In this document: piece by piece, positions 1 to 9,254 of the stretch
How the letters are laid out: every line of letters starts with the position of its first letter
Position numbering within the stretch: position 1 is the first letter of the stretch
DNA from: Lachnospiraceae bacterium
GTDB lineage: Bacteria > Bacillota > Clostridia > Lachnospirales > Lachnospiraceae
Direction of reading: 5' to 3'
Length of the DNA stretch: 64,000 nt
NCBI GenBank assembly: GCA_017450065.1
Contig: JAFSYI010000085.1
Coordinates: forward strand, 1 to 64,000
Made by a program: the position numbers and the translations under genes
Notes under the pieces: generated by a model
What the model was told of the DNA's origin: nothing
The model's input: the letters and a program-made list of their open reading frames with translations, nothing else
Databases searched by the model: none

Positions 1-852
1 ACCTACAGGGAGATGCTTGAAGAAAATGACTGGGCATCGGATGAGGTTAAGAAAAATGCTATAAAGAAACTTGATAATATGACAATACATGCAGCTTATC
101 CGGATAAATTCAGGGACACTTCCAATATTGATATAGAAGGCTGTTCACTTATAGAAGCACAACGTCGTTTGGGTGAATATGAAAGGGAATATAATAAGAG
201 CCTAATAGGTAAAAAAGTTGATAAGGATATGTGGGCGGAGAATTTTGATATCCTTTCCTGCAATGCCTTCTACGATCCTTCACAGAATACAATAAACATG
301 ATAATCGGTATGATGGGTGAGCCTTTTTATTCGAGTGATATGTCAACAGAGGAGTTATATGCTTCGATAGGAGCCTTCTGGGTAGGACATGAGATATCGC
401 ATGCATTTGATTCAAACGGTGCACAGTTTGATGAAAACGGTAATTTAAGGAACTGGTGGACCAAGGAGGATGAAGAAGAGTTCAAGAAGCGTGTAAAGAA
501 AATGGATGACTACCTGGACGGCATTATCGCATTTGGTGATGAGCATTTTATAGGATCAAATATAGATACGGAAATGGTCGCCGATATGACCGGAGTACAG
601 TGTGCTCTCAGAATGGCTTCCAAGGTCGAAGGCTTTGATTATGACAGGTTCTTTAAAAAGTATGCACAGATGAATGGCTGTCTCGGAGTCTACAGCGAGG
701 AACTTTTGACTCTAAAACAGGATGAGCATCCTCTCGAATATTCAAGGACGAATGTACCCGTACAGCAGTTTGAAGAATTTTATGAAACATATGATGTGAA
801 GGAAGGCAACAATATGTACCTTGCTCCACAGGATCGGTTGATAATATGGTGA
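1..852 (+). CDS. pepO: M13 family metallopeptidase (PepO/neprilysin-like), C-terminal part
   Basis: Zinc endopeptidase of the M13 (neprilysin/PepO) family. The reading frame is open from the first base of the window, so the N-terminal half lies outside it; the first ATG at 13 is internal. About 283 codons are visible of a family that is usually 630-700 residues long. The zinc motif HEISH (GHEISHAFD) is at about residues 130-135 of the visible part, and the third zinc ligand is the Glu of TEMVAD. The protein ends in the family-typical pattern PQDRLIIW, with a terminal Trp. No signal peptide can be judged because the start is missing. The gene is followed by a short untranslated stretch and a hairpin terminator. 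Confidence 0.93.
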   Translation, partial: TYREMLEENDWASDEVKKNAIKKLDNMTIHAAYPDKFRDTSNIDIEGCSLIEAQRRLGEYEREYNKSLIGKKVDKDMWAENFDILSCNAFYDPSQNTINMIIGMMGEPFYSSDMSTEELYASIGAFWVGHEISHAFDSNGAQFDENGNLRNWWTKEDEEEFKKRVKKMDDYLDGIIAFGDEHFIGSNIDTEMVADMTGVQCALRMASKVEGFDYDRFFKKYAQMNGCLGVYSEELLTLKQDEHPLEYSRTNVPVQQFEEFYETYDVKEGNNMYLAPQDRLIIW

Positions 853-1014
853 ATGCGGGGAACCGTCCCCTGCTTCAGATTGCATTTTGAAACTTGCGAA
901 AAATCTGAAATCTTATTATACTTACAGTACTATAAGGTCGGATTATTACTATATCAAAAGGCAGAGCAGTTAACCCCTAAGGGGCAAACAACTATATCCT
1001 AAGAGAAATAGTAA

Positions 1015-1056
1015 CAGGCCTTGAGGAAACAATTCCTTCGGGTCTGTATTTTATTC
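1015..1056 (+). terminator. Rho-independent terminator upstream of the PAP2 gene
   Basis: CAGGCCTTGAGGAA pairs with TTCCTTCGGGTCTG (several G-U pairs, one mismatch) around a 4-nt loop and is followed by a T-rich run. It would end transcription coming from the M13 peptidase gene. Confidence 0.6.
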
Positions 1057-1097
1057 TTAAGCCTTGTAGTGATTTGGGATGAAAAGGAGAAAAAGTA

Positions 1098-2042
1098 ATG
1101 GATATTCAGTATTTGTTATGGCTTCAGGACATAAGAAATGCAACAGGCGGCATGTTTGATGAATTTTTTAATGCACTCTCAAAGTTTGCGGTAGATATCA
1201 TGCCGTTTCTGCCGTTTATAGTTTTCTGGTGTGCGGATAAGAAATGGGGATATCGGTTTATTACGTCCTGGGGCATAGGTGAGTTGCTAAACGGGATCAT
1301 CAAGCTGACTGTATGTGCTTACAGACCATGGATCCGTTCCGATCTTATCGAACCGGCAGGGGATTCCAAGGTGGCGGCAACAGGCTATTCATTCCCAAGC
1401 GGACATACAACGGTTGCCACGATAACATACGGTACGGTTTCGGTATGGCAAAAGGATAAAAGAAAATGGCTTTCCATACTGTGCGTTGTTCTGATCCTGC
1501 TGACAGCCTTTTCAAGGAATTTCCTGGGAGTGCATACTCCTCAGGATGTAGTAGTGGGATTCACTGTATCAATTCTTATAATCTGGATCGTTGGTATGGT
1601 TCAGAAGAAGATCGAAGGGAACGAAAAGCTTACGGATATACTGACATTGGTTGGAGTTATTGCAGTTATACTGACATTGGTATATATCCTGTTAAAGCAG
1701 TATCCCATGGATTATGTGGATGGAAAGCTTCTGGTAGATCCCGATAAAATGATGAACGATACATTTAAGTCCTGCGGAGCTTTCCTGGGGTTTATGATCG
1801 GTAGTTATATTGACAGACACCATCTTCACTATGAGATACCGGCAGGCGCGAATACGTTGCCGATGCTTACATTCGTTGGTGCTGCTATCATGTTTGCCTG
1901 GAAGGAATTCTTCGCTCCGGCCACCATTGTCGCTGCGTTAGGCGGTCATTGGGGCAATATGTTAGCCCGTTGTATAATGGTGATCTTTGGCGTCTGTATA
2001 TGGCCATATGTAATTAAGAAGGAATGCAGCAAGACATTTTGA
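1098..2042 (+). CDS. PAP2-superfamily membrane phosphatase
   Basis: Integral-membrane phosphatase of the type-2 phosphatidic acid phosphatase family, which removes phosphate from lipid phosphates such as phosphatidate or undecaprenyl diphosphate on the outer side of the membrane. All three family motifs are visible: K69-x6-RP77, PSGH at 100-103, and SR139-x5-H146-x3-D150. At 314 residues it is longer than minimal PAP2 proteins because of extra C-terminal hydrophobic segments (about residues 180-310). A good AAGGAG site precedes the ATG. It stands alone between a terminator and a promoter, so nothing nearby names the substrate. Confidence 0.88.
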   Translation: MDIQYLLWLQDIRNATGGMFDEFFNALSKFAVDIMPFLPFIVFWCADKKWGYRFITSWGIGELLNGIIKLTVCAYRPWIRSDLIEPAGDSKVAATGYSFPSGHTTVATITYGTVSVWQKDKRKWLSILCVVLILLTAFSRNFLGVHTPQDVVVGFTVSILIIWIVGMVQKKIEGNEKLTDILTLVGVIAVILTLVYILLKQYPMDYVDGKLLVDPDKMMNDTFKSCGAFLGFMIGSYIDRHHLHYEIPAGANTLPMLTFVGAAIMFAWKEFFAPATIVAALGGHWGNMLARCIMVIFGVCIWPYVIKKECSKTF

Positions 2043-2080
2043 AGTTATATGAGGAGACAGGTACATAAACGCCTAAAAAC

Positions 2081-2109
2081 TTGACGTAATCTTTTCACAA
2101 TACTATAGA
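2081..2109 (+). promoter_or_regulatory. Promoter reading into the four-hairpin element
   Basis: TTGACG at 2081-2086, a 17-nt spacer and TATAGA at 2104-2109. Transcription would begin near 2116, inside the first hairpin of the 122-nt element. No coding start follows within a plausible leader, which suggests a non-coding transcript. Confidence 0.55.
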
Positions 2110-2230
2110 ATCCTGAATTTCATCAGAAATTCGGGATTCGTACTCGACCAGGTTCTGCTAAAAGCAGGACCGTGTCATGCGGAACGCATGATTTCTGAAT
2201 GCATTTCCTTGTTTGCATTCAGAAAGTCAT
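2109..2230 (+). ncRNA. 122-nt four-hairpin element, copy 1 (candidate structured RNA)
   Basis: Four consecutive inverted repeats: AATCCTGAATTT/AAATTCGGGATT, GGTTCTGCT/AGCAGGACC, TCATGCG/CGCATGA and TTTCTGAATGCA/TGCATTCAGAAA. The same 122 nt occur at 21216-21337. The only differences are T2196 to C and A2221 to G, which are opposite each other in the fourth stem, so the pair changes from U-A to C-G. That is covariation expected of a conserved RNA. It lies between a promoter (2081-2109) and a terminator (2261-2309), which would give a transcript of roughly 190 nt. I do not recognise the family; a DNA-level REP-like repeat is the alternative. Confidence 0.6.
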
Positions 2231-2260
2231 ACTCCTGTCTTTGACAGTTGAAAAAGAGAA

Positions 2261-2309
2261 AACTGCGGATAAACCCAGTAATTATGGGATGTATCCGCAG
2301 TTTTGTTAT
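2261..2309 (+). terminator. Terminator downstream of the four-hairpin element
   Basis: AACTGCGGATA pairs perfectly with TATCCGCAGTT around a loop of about 23 nt (itself able to form ACCC/GGGAT contacts), followed by TTTGTT. Confidence 0.65.
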
Positions 2310-2331
2310 GATCGTCGGTGTAGCGTCGGAA

Positions 2332-2541
2332 TTATTTTTTTGTAGAAGCTATAATGGATCGCATGTTACGTGTGGGAACAAAAACTTCCTCTCGTGATAG
2401 ATCCATTGATGCCATAAGCTTATCAACACGCCCGAGCTTCTCGACATTTTGAGTGGTGACGTTCTTTGGGCTTATCCTTACTGATTTTTCGATATATTCG
2501 ATGTCAACACACAGAGTATATTCCTGCTTGTCGATGATAAT
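2332..2541 (-). pseudogene. C-terminal gene remnant, unrecognised
   Basis: On the minus strand about 70 codons read as a normal-looking protein end (…VDIEYIEKSVRISPKN… then …EEVFVPTRNMRSIIASTKK and stop at 2332-2334). No start codon or ribosome site belongs to it, and toward its 5' side it runs straight into the oppositely oriented solute-binding-protein fragment. It therefore looks like the tail of a gene cut by a rearrangement near 2540. I cannot assign a family. Confidence 0.35.
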
Positions 2542-2550
2542 ACTGAGGTA

Positions 2551-2985
2551 TTGGGAATAAACAATGATTCCAATGAAGATGGTGTTCCCATTGCAAAGGA
2601 TGCCGATTATAACCAGAAGGATAAGGACTGGATCCGTACAGACCTCTTCCTTGTAGGTAATCAGGGATACTTTACAGACACAGAGTCCTTCAACTTAAAT
2701 ATCGCGGCAGACAATCCGGGTTGGGAACAGTACACCATCGACGATTACGAAGCGGCTCTTGAAGGAACACTTATCGCAGGACCCCTTGATCTGCCCGCTC
2801 CCGAGAGTCAGGTTGAAGCGTCTAACGACCTTAACATCGTAAGAGAGAATTATCTTACACAGTGTATTACCTGTAAGCCCGAAGAGGTGGAAGGAAAGTA
2901 TGACGAATGGCGAGCTGCAGCGGAAGCAGCAGGAATACAGCAGGTACTTGCCGACAGAGAAGCAGTATACGACTCGGTTCATTAA
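2551..2985 (+). pseudogene. C-terminal fragment, probably of an ABC sugar-binding lipoprotein
   Basis: About 144 codons without signal peptide, lipobox or ribosome site; the first possible start is a TTG. The composition and ending (a helix of the type EWRAAAEAAGIQQVLADREA close to the stop) resemble the C-terminus of extracellular solute-binding proteins of carbohydrate ABC transporters, which are normally over 400 residues. No permease genes are adjacent. I read it as the surviving 3' end of a deleted gene; the family assignment is by resemblance only. A good terminator follows at 3012-3041. Confidence 0.45.
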
Positions 2986-3011
2986 CATGTGTACAAAATA
3001 ATAAACAAGAT

Positions 3012-3041
3012 GAGTCAGGGTTCGTCCCTGACTCGTTTTAT
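3012..3041 (+). terminator. Rho-independent terminator
   Basis: GAGTCAGGG-TTCGT-CCCTGACTC, a perfect 9-bp stem, followed by GTTTTAT. It ends the solute-binding-protein remnant. Confidence 0.8.
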
Positions 3042-3061
3042 AGTTACTCAAACAGTACCTA

Positions 3062-3090
3062 TTGACAGTTTATCATAGGTTTAATATACT
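3062..3090 (+). promoter_or_regulatory. Promoter for the GH26 gene, with an inverted repeat
   Basis: TTGACA at 3062-3067, a 17-nt spacer and TATACT at 3085-3090. The -35 box lies within an inverted repeat, ACCTAT-N12-ATAGGT (3058-3081), a possible operator. The leader before the GH26 ATG is about 145 nt and could encode a short peptide just upstream. Confidence 0.65.
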
Positions 3091-3242
3091 TAAAAGGAAG
3101 CAAATATTACTTAAGCAAGATGGAATAATTACTTAAAATATCAATAATGTTATTTGATGCAATTGAATGATTTCGGGAGCGGATGAAATGGCGGATATGA
3201 TGATACAGTTCTGCCATTAGATTCAGAGCGCAGGAGGATGAA

Positions 3243-4211
3243 ATGACGGCCAAGAATTATATACCATGTAATAAGAATGCTCAGGACTGTGTGAAGAATA
3301 TACTTAAATATATGTCCGATATAACGGGCAGATATGTTATAACCGGTCAACACACCCAGACTATGGAGCAGGAGGAGCTTAAGCATATCGAGAAGCTTAC
3401 GGGCAAACAGCCCGCGCTGCTCGGATTTGAACTGCTTGCCTATTCGCCCAACATCAATTATTTTGATACCGATGAACCATGCATAACCGAGGTGATCGAT
3501 AATTACGGAACTCTTCTTAAGGCCTGGGAGTGGGCGGATAAAAAGGGACTTATCACGTTTACCTGGCACTGGTTTTCGCCGCTTTACGGGAGAAGTAAGT
3601 CTTTCTATGCGGAGAATACTGAATATGATCCGGATAAAGCACTGATCGAAGGAACGGCGGAGAATAAGGCTTTTATTTCGGATATGGATGTAATGGCAGG
3701 GATACTGCGCCCGTTTTGCGATAAGCATATCCCGATACTGTGGAGACCGTTTCACGAAAGCTACGGAACATGGTTCTGGTGGGGAGCGAAGGGAAATCAG
3801 ACCGCTTCAAGGCTCTACAGGATGATGTATGAAAGGTTCACCGGGGTTCATGGACTTAACAATCTTATATGGGTATGGAACTCGTATATACCGGAAGCCT
3901 ACCCCGGCGATGATTGTGTTGACATAATTTCTACCGATCTGTATCCGGGAAACCATATCCACACTTCACAGGCGGAAGAATGCAGGAAGGTGGTTGACAT
4001 AACGCTAGAGCCGAAGATCGTCCTTCTGGCAGAGACCGGTCCGCTTCCTGATGTGGATGCTATTCATGATGAAGGAGTCGACTGGGTCGGATACATGAGC
4101 TGGTCAAAGGAATTCTGTCTTACGGAAGAATATACAAAGTTTGAAGTGCTGGGAAAGGTGTATTCCAGTCCCTATGCACTTACGAAGGATATGCTTCCCG
4201 TGCTTTATTGA
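3243..4211 (+). CDS. Glycoside hydrolase family 26 (beta-mannanase-like), cytoplasmic
   Basis: GH26 retaining glycosidase, a family dominated by endo-1,4-beta-mannanases. The acid/base Glu is E172 in WRPFHESYGTWFWWG, and the nucleophile is E264 in LLAETGPLP. The 322-residue protein is the bare catalytic (beta/alpha)8 domain: no signal peptide, linker or binding module is visible, so it probably acts inside the cell on imported manno-oligosaccharides. AGGAGG lies 5-6 nt before the ATG. No transporter or other mannan gene is adjacent, apart from the possible solute-binding-protein remnant just upstream. Specificity within GH26 (mannan, beta-1,3-xylan or lichenan) cannot be fixed from sequence alone. 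Confidence 0.88.
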   Translation: MTAKNYIPCNKNAQDCVKNILKYMSDITGRYVITGQHTQTMEQEELKHIEKLTGKQPALLGFELLAYSPNINYFDTDEPCITEVIDNYGTLLKAWEWADKKGLITFTWHWFSPLYGRSKSFYAENTEYDPDKALIEGTAENKAFISDMDVMAGILRPFCDKHIPILWRPFHESYGTWFWWGAKGNQTASRLYRMMYERFTGVHGLNNLIWVWNSYIPEAYPGDDCVDIISTDLYPGNHIHTSQAEECRKVVDITLEPKIVLLAETGPLPDVDAIHDEGVDWVGYMSWSKEFCLTEEYTKFEVLGKVYSSPYALTKDMLPVLY

Positions 4212-4281
4212 ACTGTAGTGAACGGATCAGATAGCTGACGAACGCCAAACTATAACGCGAACAGATGATGTTCGTTCTCTT

Positions 4282-4449
4282 ATGGAAATGATCAAGGGAA
4301 AGGAATATAATCAAGGCAGTACAAAGGGAATGCCCCTGAGTCTGTACGGAGTAACAGTACATGGCATTGTAACTGGGTTTAACAATACAATCATTTCAAT
4401 AAGACACAGGGAAGGTTCTGCTGTCTTAATGGAAAAAAAGGGCTGCTGA
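4282..4449 (+). CDS. Small unrecognised ORF, possibly a gene remnant
   Basis: A 55-codon frame (MEMIKGKEYNQG… to …MEKKGC) in the 274-nt gap between the GH26 gene and the next one. The frame is also open upstream of this ATG back to about 4218, with protein-like composition, so it may be the end of a decayed gene. No clear ribosome site is seen and no family is recognised. Confidence 0.22.
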   Translation: MEMIKGKEYNQGSTKGMPLSLYGVTVHGIVTGFNNTIISIRHREGSAVLMEKKGC

Positions 4450-4485
4450 TATAGAAGGAGAGGCTTGAGATAGTCGGTAAATGAA

Positions 4486-5175
4486 ATGATAGATGAAATC
4501 AGTACCAGGGAGGACTTGGTAAAGCTTGTAAATGAAATAGGATTCCTGCCTTTCTTTTCCGGCAGGATAGAAGGCTTTTCTCTCGAAGAGAACATTTCGT
4601 ATGATGCATGGTACCGGGGACGGTGGAGTGGCAAGATACACTGGGATGCATGGGACTGGAAAGGACAGATACTCCGGAATAAAGAGCTTATCTATGGAAA
4701 GTTTTTTGAGAAGAAGGCCGGATTTATATGTTTGAAGCTGTGGCCTGACTTCTGTAATTATCGCCGGGATGGATATGATTTTGATGCCAGATTTGATGAT
4801 GGTCTTGCATCATATAAAGATAAAGGGATTGTGGACTATATCACCGGTGCAGGGGCTACGCTGACCAGGGATATCAAGGATAACCTCAATTATAAGAAGG
4901 ACGGGAATAAGGGATTTGAAACAGTGATCACCAGACTTCAGATGGAGACCTATGTTGTTCCGGTGAATTATGAATACAGTAAACGTAAAAATGGCGACGA
5001 GTATGGATGGGGCAACTGCCGATATGATATTGCCGAGAATTATTGGGGCGATAAGCTCTGCAGGTCAGCGTATAAAAGAAACCCGGAGGAATCTTTAGAC
5101 AGGATTATTAAGCATATCAGAAAAGTATTGCCAAAGATGGATGAGGGCGAGCTTAGAGCCTTTCTTAAGGGATGA
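4486..5175 (+). CDS. AlkZ-related protein (unproven function)
   Basis: A 229-residue soluble protein. It opens with a segment about finding a good fit to FLPFFSGRIEGFSLEE and carries a Trp-rich stretch (YDAWYRGRWSG, HWDAWDWKGQ), then GKFFEKKAGFIC and YRRDGYDFDARFDDG. This pattern is that of Firmicute proteins usually named AlkZ-related or winged-helix, distantly connected to the AlkZ/YcaQ interstrand-crosslink glycosylases. No glycosylase activity can be inferred. The start is limited by an in-frame stop 15 nt upstream; AAGGAGAGG is a rather distant 22 nt from the ATG. A MITE follows 48 nt after the stop. Confidence 0.6.
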   Translation: MIDEISTREDLVKLVNEIGFLPFFSGRIEGFSLEENISYDAWYRGRWSGKIHWDAWDWKGQILRNKELIYGKFFEKKAGFICLKLWPDFCNYRRDGYDFDARFDDGLASYKDKGIVDYITGAGATLTRDIKDNLNYKKDGNKGFETVITRLQMETYVVPVNYEYSKRKNGDEYGWGNCRYDIAENYWGDKLCRSAYKRNPEESLDRIIKHIRKVLPKMDEGELRAFLKG

Positions 5176-5223
5176 AAGGATGAGTGCTACCTTTGCTATC
5201 TTGCAGAATTCCTTAGTATTATG

Positions 5224-5365
5224 GTAACTATTCAGAACAGCACAAATATTTTAAAATATGACTCTCATGCTTGCATGAAAGAGGCATGTTTTATAAATAT
5301 TTGTATTGGATGAATCCAAAACAGCGAAAAATACGAAGTATTTTGAGCCTGTTCTGAATAGTTAC
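5224..5365 (+). mobile_element. 142-bp IS66-like MITE, copy 1
   Basis: Ends in perfect 17-bp terminal inverted repeats, GTAACTATTCAGAACAG, and is flanked by the direct 8-bp target duplication GTATTATG (5216-5223 and 5366-5373). It has no coding capacity. A copy in the opposite orientation at 32132-32273 differs at only two positions. GTAA termini with 8-bp duplications are the hallmark of IS66-family elements, so it was presumably mobilised by an IS66-type transposase elsewhere in the genome. Confidence 0.9.
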
Positions 5366-5397
5366 GTATTATGTTAGTATTCTGTTTATAAATGACG

Positions 5398-5952
5398 CTA
5401 TTTTAATAACCTGTTTTGTAACATAGTTAGATATGACACCGTTGTTGTATCTTTCCTGTCGTAGCCAAGTGCTTCAAGCATCTCCCATAACCGATCAAGG
5501 GCAACATTCTTAGTGTCTCTGTTGGTTATGGTCTCAAGTTCAAGAAAATCACCAAGTCCTTCAACCTTGTCAAGGCATGCGGTTATTGAGCCTTTGACAT
5601 ATACGATCCTGTTCTTGACTACTGCCGGTTCGATCGGTTTATATCCAAGTGATTCAAGTATCTTCATCATTTCGGCAGGGTGTTCAACATATGTTTCATA
5701 TTCAGGTCTGGTCATGGATATATCATCACAGCGCTTCCCTTTAAAAGTAATATAAGACATGGAAGAGCCGGAACCAATGTATTCAACAGCGCGGATCCGC
5801 AGAGCTGTATCATTATCGCAGATGTCTCCTCCGGCATTATCAAAATAAATATCAGTCTCTCTTACCTGTGTGTCTTTCAGAAATCCATTATTAATGAGCT
5901 CTTTTTCAGCATTATCCGGATCAACCATTATCTTGATCTCAACTTCAATCAT
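5398..5952 (-). CDS. CYTH-domain protein (CyaB / triphosphatase-like)
   Basis: CYTH-fold protein, the family of class IV adenylate cyclases (CyaB) and thiamine or inorganic triphosphatases, which act on triphosphate substrates inside a beta-barrel tunnel with metal ions. The signature ExExK is at the very N-terminus (EVEIK), with ALRIRAVE, ITFKGKR, RPEYETYVE and the later CLDKVEGLGDFLELET, all typical of the CyaB branch. The usual length is about 180 residues and this one is 184. I start at ATG 5952, because GGAAGG sits 9 nt upstream of it, rather than at the TTG three codons earlier. Which triphosphate it uses is unknown. Confidence 0.82.
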   Translation of the reverse strand: MIEVEIKIMVDPDNAEKELINNGFLKDTQVRETDIYFDNAGGDICDNDTALRIRAVEYIGSGSSMSYITFKGKRCDDISMTRPEYETYVEHPAEMMKILESLGYKPIEPAVVKNRIVYVKGSITACLDKVEGLGDFLELETITNRDTKNVALDRLWEMLEALGYDRKDTTTVSYLTMLQNRLLK

Positions 5953-6015
5953 TATCTTCAACCTTCCATCTTTTCTGCATGATCCCCCCTGGTAGAAGTG
6001 CCTGCTGAGTTGACT

Positions 6016-6055
6016 GAAAAATACGTAGTATTTTGAACCTGTTCCGAATATTTAC
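6016..6055 (+). repeat. MITE remnant (right end)
   Basis: Forty bases matching the right end of the 142-bp element (GAAAAATACG…TTTTGAACCTGTTCCGAATATTTAC) with several substitutions. It abuts the 5' side of the aldo/keto reductase pseudogene. Confidence 0.65.
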
Positions 6056-6059
6056 AGAA

Positions 6060-6425
6060 TATCAGAAATAACAGAAGAATACAAGTGCGCTTACACGTCC
6101 CGGAGTATCGTCTATCCTGTGTGGATATGACACAAAAGAGCAGATCGATGAAACTGTCTATTATGAAAATGCATCTGATGACGAGAAAGATTATGCTTCG
6201 GTAATAGCAAATGCTCCGCTTCATTCGTACAGCGGGCAGTGTACTTATTGCGGTCATTGTAAACCATGTCCGGTAGATATTGATATAGCTATGGTAAATA
6301 AGTTCTATGATCTTGCAACAGCACAGAGCAGCATTCCGGAAAGTGTATCGCAGCACTACAAGGCACTTGAGCATACTGCGTCCGAATGCCTGGGATGTAA
6401 AGGATGTGAGACTTTTTATAATTAA
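6060..6425 (+). pseudogene. Aldo/keto reductase with 4Fe-4S tail, C-terminal remnant
   Basis: The plus strand encodes the end of a ferredoxin-tailed aldo/keto reductase: ALTRPGVSSILCGYDTKEQI, then CTYCGHCKPCPVDIDI (cluster cysteines) and ASECLGCKGCE. The reading ends in TFYN-stop instead of the usual ESRCPF continuation, so the last cluster motif is broken, and a probable frameshift lies near 6085. No start codon or catalytic N-terminal barrel is present; a MITE remnant stands where the body of the gene should be. It is a clear decayed gene. Confidence 0.75.
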
Positions 6426-6438
6426 TGCATAAGACATG

Positions 6439-6467
6439 TTGACATGTATAAGAGCAGATGATAATAT
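6439..6467 (+). promoter_or_regulatory. Promoter of eno
   Basis: TTGACA at 6439-6444, a 17-nt spacer and TAATAT at 6462-6467. The expected start point near 6474 falls inside the perfect palindrome at 6472-6493. The leader to the eno ATG is about 170 nt. Confidence 0.65.
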
Positions 6468-6471
6468 ATAC

Positions 6472-6493
6472 ACAGTTAGCGTACGCTAACTGT
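6472..6493 (+). promoter_or_regulatory. Palindromic operator candidate 1 of eno
   Basis: A perfect 22-bp palindrome centred on GTTAGC-gtac-GCTAAC, placed on the predicted transcription start. The same core with the same 4-nt gap recurs at 6599-6614. The position suggests repressor binding; the regulator is unknown. Confidence 0.6.
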
Positions 6494-6598
6494 TGAATAA
6501 ATCATGTGTGAATCCTCTCTCTTTGGTATGGGAACCTATGGCCTATATCGGGGGAGAGGTATTCAGTATTAGGGCGTCATCATTATTTTAAGCGCCCG

Positions 6599-7950
<1,352 letters not shown>

Positions 7951-7959
7951 CAGGTGTTC

Positions 7960-7974
7960 GTTCCGGATAGTTAC
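7960..7974 (+). repeat. MITE remnant (right terminal repeat)
   Basis: GTTCCGGATAGTTAC, a degenerate right terminus of the IS66-like MITE, ten bases after the eno stop. Confidence 0.4.
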
Positions 7975-7999
7975 GAAAAATAAAATATATGAAATAAAC

Positions 8000-8046
8000 C
8001 TCACCGCCCGATACTTTAAAATATAGGGCGGTGAGTTCGCTTTTTG
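8000..8046 (+). terminator. Terminator of eno
   Basis: CTCACCGCCC pairs with GGGCGGTGAG around a 14-16 nt AT-rich loop and is followed by TTCGCTTTTT. Confidence 0.85.
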
Positions 8047-8355
8047 CTAACAGAAGATCATATACAGCACACGGAAATGCATTGATTGTCACCGATAACA
8101 TGTTTTGATATAATAAGTGTAACTATTCAGAACAGCAAAGAACTTATGCGGTTTTCGGTCATTTTCTTTCCGGGCAGTTCCTTGAGCAGTTGTTTTTTGG
8201 ACTGCTTATCTTTTTGTTATGGGCGATTATCCCAATGCGTCCGATATACTTGCCTGTTTTGGATGGAACACTTCATACATTGTATTCATGACGATCAGAA
8301 ATGCTTTAGGCAGGTCGGAAGCCCCGGAATATGACTGATAAATATTTGATAAAAC
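8047..8355 (+). other. 309-nt gap with MITE left end and possible coding debris
   Basis: Contains GTAACTATTCAGAACAGC at 8119-8136, the intact left terminus of the MITE, with no matching right end before the next gene. After it, a 39-codon stretch beginning MGDYPNASDILACFGW and a hydrophobic stretch in another frame look like debris of a decayed gene; neither has a ribosome site. No terminator is seen. Confidence 0.4.
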
Positions 8356-9210
8356 ATGGATAAACAGGAAGCATTAAGTCTATTAGGAGTTGAATCAGGT
8401 GATAAATTAAGGGATGTAAGGCGAAAATACCATCTTCTTATGCACATGCATCATCCGGATGCACTGTCCGGGAATGGAAATCCAGATACTGCAAGGAAGC
8501 TTAATGAAGCTTTCGGGATCATAAAAAGAGAAGGAATAGCCCGAGCAATCAAGGCCGTTGACTGGGGGATAGACGAGAATGGTGCGGCATTCTGCAAAAG
8601 AAAGCTGTACATGGAAGATAATCTGTTCGGTGATGAGATCATAGTAGATACCGGCGCATTTGGGAAATACTATTGGCAGCCGGATATGGAATCATTCAGA
8701 ATGCTGTTAAAAAGCATTGGAGAAGCGGTAAACACCCTTCTTGACGATGCTCAGGGCATAACAAAGGCAAAACTCCTACATCTTCTCATACAGGAATTCA
8801 TTGATCCATATGAATGTATAGGGATACTTTATCCATATGAAGGAGAGGATGGGACTCTGATACAGACCTACCGGATCAAATGCCAGATAAGGCCGATATC
8901 AAAAGATGCGGAAAGACTGATGGAAAGAGAGGCGCCGGAAATTAGAGTTAAAGACAGCCGGCTGCATGTGTTTCTGGATTCGGGAGAAGCAGGTCAGATC
9001 GTTTTTACGGAAGACAGGTTATACTATCTTGTAACGCCGCTGTTTCTGCAAAAAGCTGCCAAAGCAGAACTGGAAATAGAAGGTATAAGACACTTGCGGA
9101 AATCATATATGGATGCAACGATGATCCTGAATGTTGATCCATCGAAGAAGTCTGATATGACAGAGAAGATAAACGAAGAAATAACGCGAATGCTTAAGAA
9201 AAGAAGATGA
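8356..9210 (+). CDS. J-domain protein
   Basis: A 284-residue protein whose first 65 residues form a J-domain: LLGVESGDKLRDVRRKYHLL, the HPD tripeptide at 33-35, then a Lys/Asn-rich helix IV region. J-domains stimulate the ATPase of a DnaK-type chaperone. The rest (about 75-284) has no G/F-rich region or zinc fingers, so this is not DnaJ itself but a class C type co-chaperone with an unknown client domain. The C-terminus is highly charged (KKSDMTEKINEEITRMLKKRR). No strong ribosome site is visible at the ATG. It lies upstream of a GNAT gene with a 44-nt gap and may be co-transcribed. Confidence 0.72.
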   Translation: MDKQEALSLLGVESGDKLRDVRRKYHLLMHMHHPDALSGNGNPDTARKLNEAFGIIKREGIARAIKAVDWGIDENGAAFCKRKLYMEDNLFGDEIIVDTGAFGKYYWQPDMESFRMLLKSIGEAVNTLLDDAQGITKAKLLHLLIQEFIDPYECIGILYPYEGEDGTLIQTYRIKCQIRPISKDAERLMEREAPEIRVKDSRLHVFLDSGEAGQIVFTEDRLYYLVTPLFLQKAAKAELEIEGIRHLRKSYMDATMILNVDPSKKSDMTEKINEEITRMLKKRR

Positions 9211-9254
9211 ACGATGAGATAATAATTATATGACATGCTACAAGGGAGAATTGA

